Positions 63,560 through 64,000 of a DNA stretch of 64,000 nt are shown one piece after another. This DNA is from Agelaius tricolor. Taxonomy: Eukaryota; Chordata; Aves; Passeriformes; Icteridae. Made by a program: the position numbers and the translations under genes. How positions within the stretch are numbered: the first letter of the stretch is position 1; each line of letters starts with the position of its first letter. The notes beneath the pieces were generated by a model that saw only the letters and a program-made list of their open reading frames with translations, was not told the origin of the DNA and ran no database searches. The stretch lies in NCBI GenBank assembly GCA_023055355.1, contig JALJCS010000050.1, positions 1,240,001 through 1,304,000 of the forward strand, written 5' to 3'.

Positions 63560-63807
63560 CTGGGCAGAGAAAGCAGAAAGTGCCGGTCAGCCAGAGAAGG
63601 CTCCTGTCTGCTTTGCCCCACTATTGCCATGCCCAGGCCATTCTGGATGTGCTCAGGGCTGGGCCTAAACTTTCCCATCAATTCCCTGTTTTGGAGGAGA
63701 GCAGGACATGTGCCACCTCCTCAGCAGCTGCCAGAGCAGGATGCTCACAAGCCCGCTGCTGGCTCCCAGCACTGGGATTCCCCCCGTGCCCAGAGAAGAG
63801 GATCCAC

Positions 63808-64000
63808 CTTGAGAGAGCCCTTGTGGCAGCGGGAACTGGCCCCAGCTGAGGTTCCGGCCCCTCCTGAAAGGGTGCTCCCCGCAGACCATCTGGTGCAGCA
63901 GGATGCCCAGGGACCAGATCGTTGCTGCCTCGCCATGGTACCAGCCAAAGTGGGTCCATTCCGGGGGGCTGTAGGATGGTGTTCCTATGGAATACAGATG
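63808..64000 (-). CDS. PIM1-like serine/threonine kinase, penultimate exon (runs off the window)
   Basis: The minus strand reads GTPSYSPPEWTHFGWYHGEA, then IWSLGILLHQMVCGEHPFRR. These are kinase subdomains VIII-X: the activation-loop end with PPEW, and a W-SLGILL core where the usual Asp/Val position is Ile (TIWSLG). The donor CAAG|GTGGAT gives a phase that joins exactly to the last exon. The frame is intact in the window. Upstream exons lie beyond 64,000, so activity cannot be judged. Confidence 0.9.

Overview
This window is avian nuclear DNA, most likely from a songbird (passerine). The evidence is an interrupted vertebrate meiotic gene (SYCP1) with short GT-AG exons, a CR1 LINE, several endogenous retroviruses (ERVs), a bird-type C2H2 zinc-finger pseudogene, an OR14-type olfactory receptor pseudogene, and a PIM1-like kinase gene next to a broken PIM1-like copy. 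The species cannot be read from the sequence.

Layout. 1-2,246 is one arm of a near-identical inverted duplication; its partner is 56,515-58,759. Each arm carries the 3' end of an ERV-L-like provirus (integrase tail, dUTPase, LTR) and a GC-rich flank. 2,246-2,690 is a fold-back (hairpin) repeat. A CpG-rich promoter region at about 3,130-3,665 leads into SYCP1 exon 1. SYCP1 then runs on the + strand to 41,377, and I place 29 exons by homology and splice sites. Its introns hold a 9.4-kb gammaretrovirus-like ERV (ERV1, 4,097-13,496, minus strand), a CR1 LINE (about 15,330-16,915) and a 7.36-kb env-less class II ERV (ERV2, 30,185-37,539, minus strand). After SYCP1 comes a GC-rich, repeat-rich stretch with solo LTRs, a zinc-finger pseudogene split by LTRs (about 44,590-47,054), a truncated paralogue of it (about 48,655-49,010), several minisatellites, an unusual array of palindromic CRE-like sites (50,980-51,290), an OR14 pseudogene (51,999-52,808), a tandem repeat of about 150 bp (55,220-55,680), an array of RFX X-box-like palindromes (56,215-56,500), the second inverted arm, a second ERV-L-like fragment, and PIM1-like kinase exons running off the right edge.

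How the parts relate. SYCP1 is the only large cellular gene. Its reading frame is mostly preserved, but this copy carries a 1-base frameshift, an in-frame stop that also creates a plausible new splice acceptor, and missing or non-GT donors at several exons. It is either decaying or being rebuilt by altered splicing. ERV1 keeps long gag-pol-env frames interrupted by three TGA codons, retains a gammaretrovirus-style UAG readthrough junction, and has an extra 253-codon cysteine-rich ORF between pol and env that I do not recognise. ERV2 has identical LTRs, a perfect 6-bp target-site duplication, open gag and pro-pol, and a textbook -1 slippery site, so it inserted very recently.
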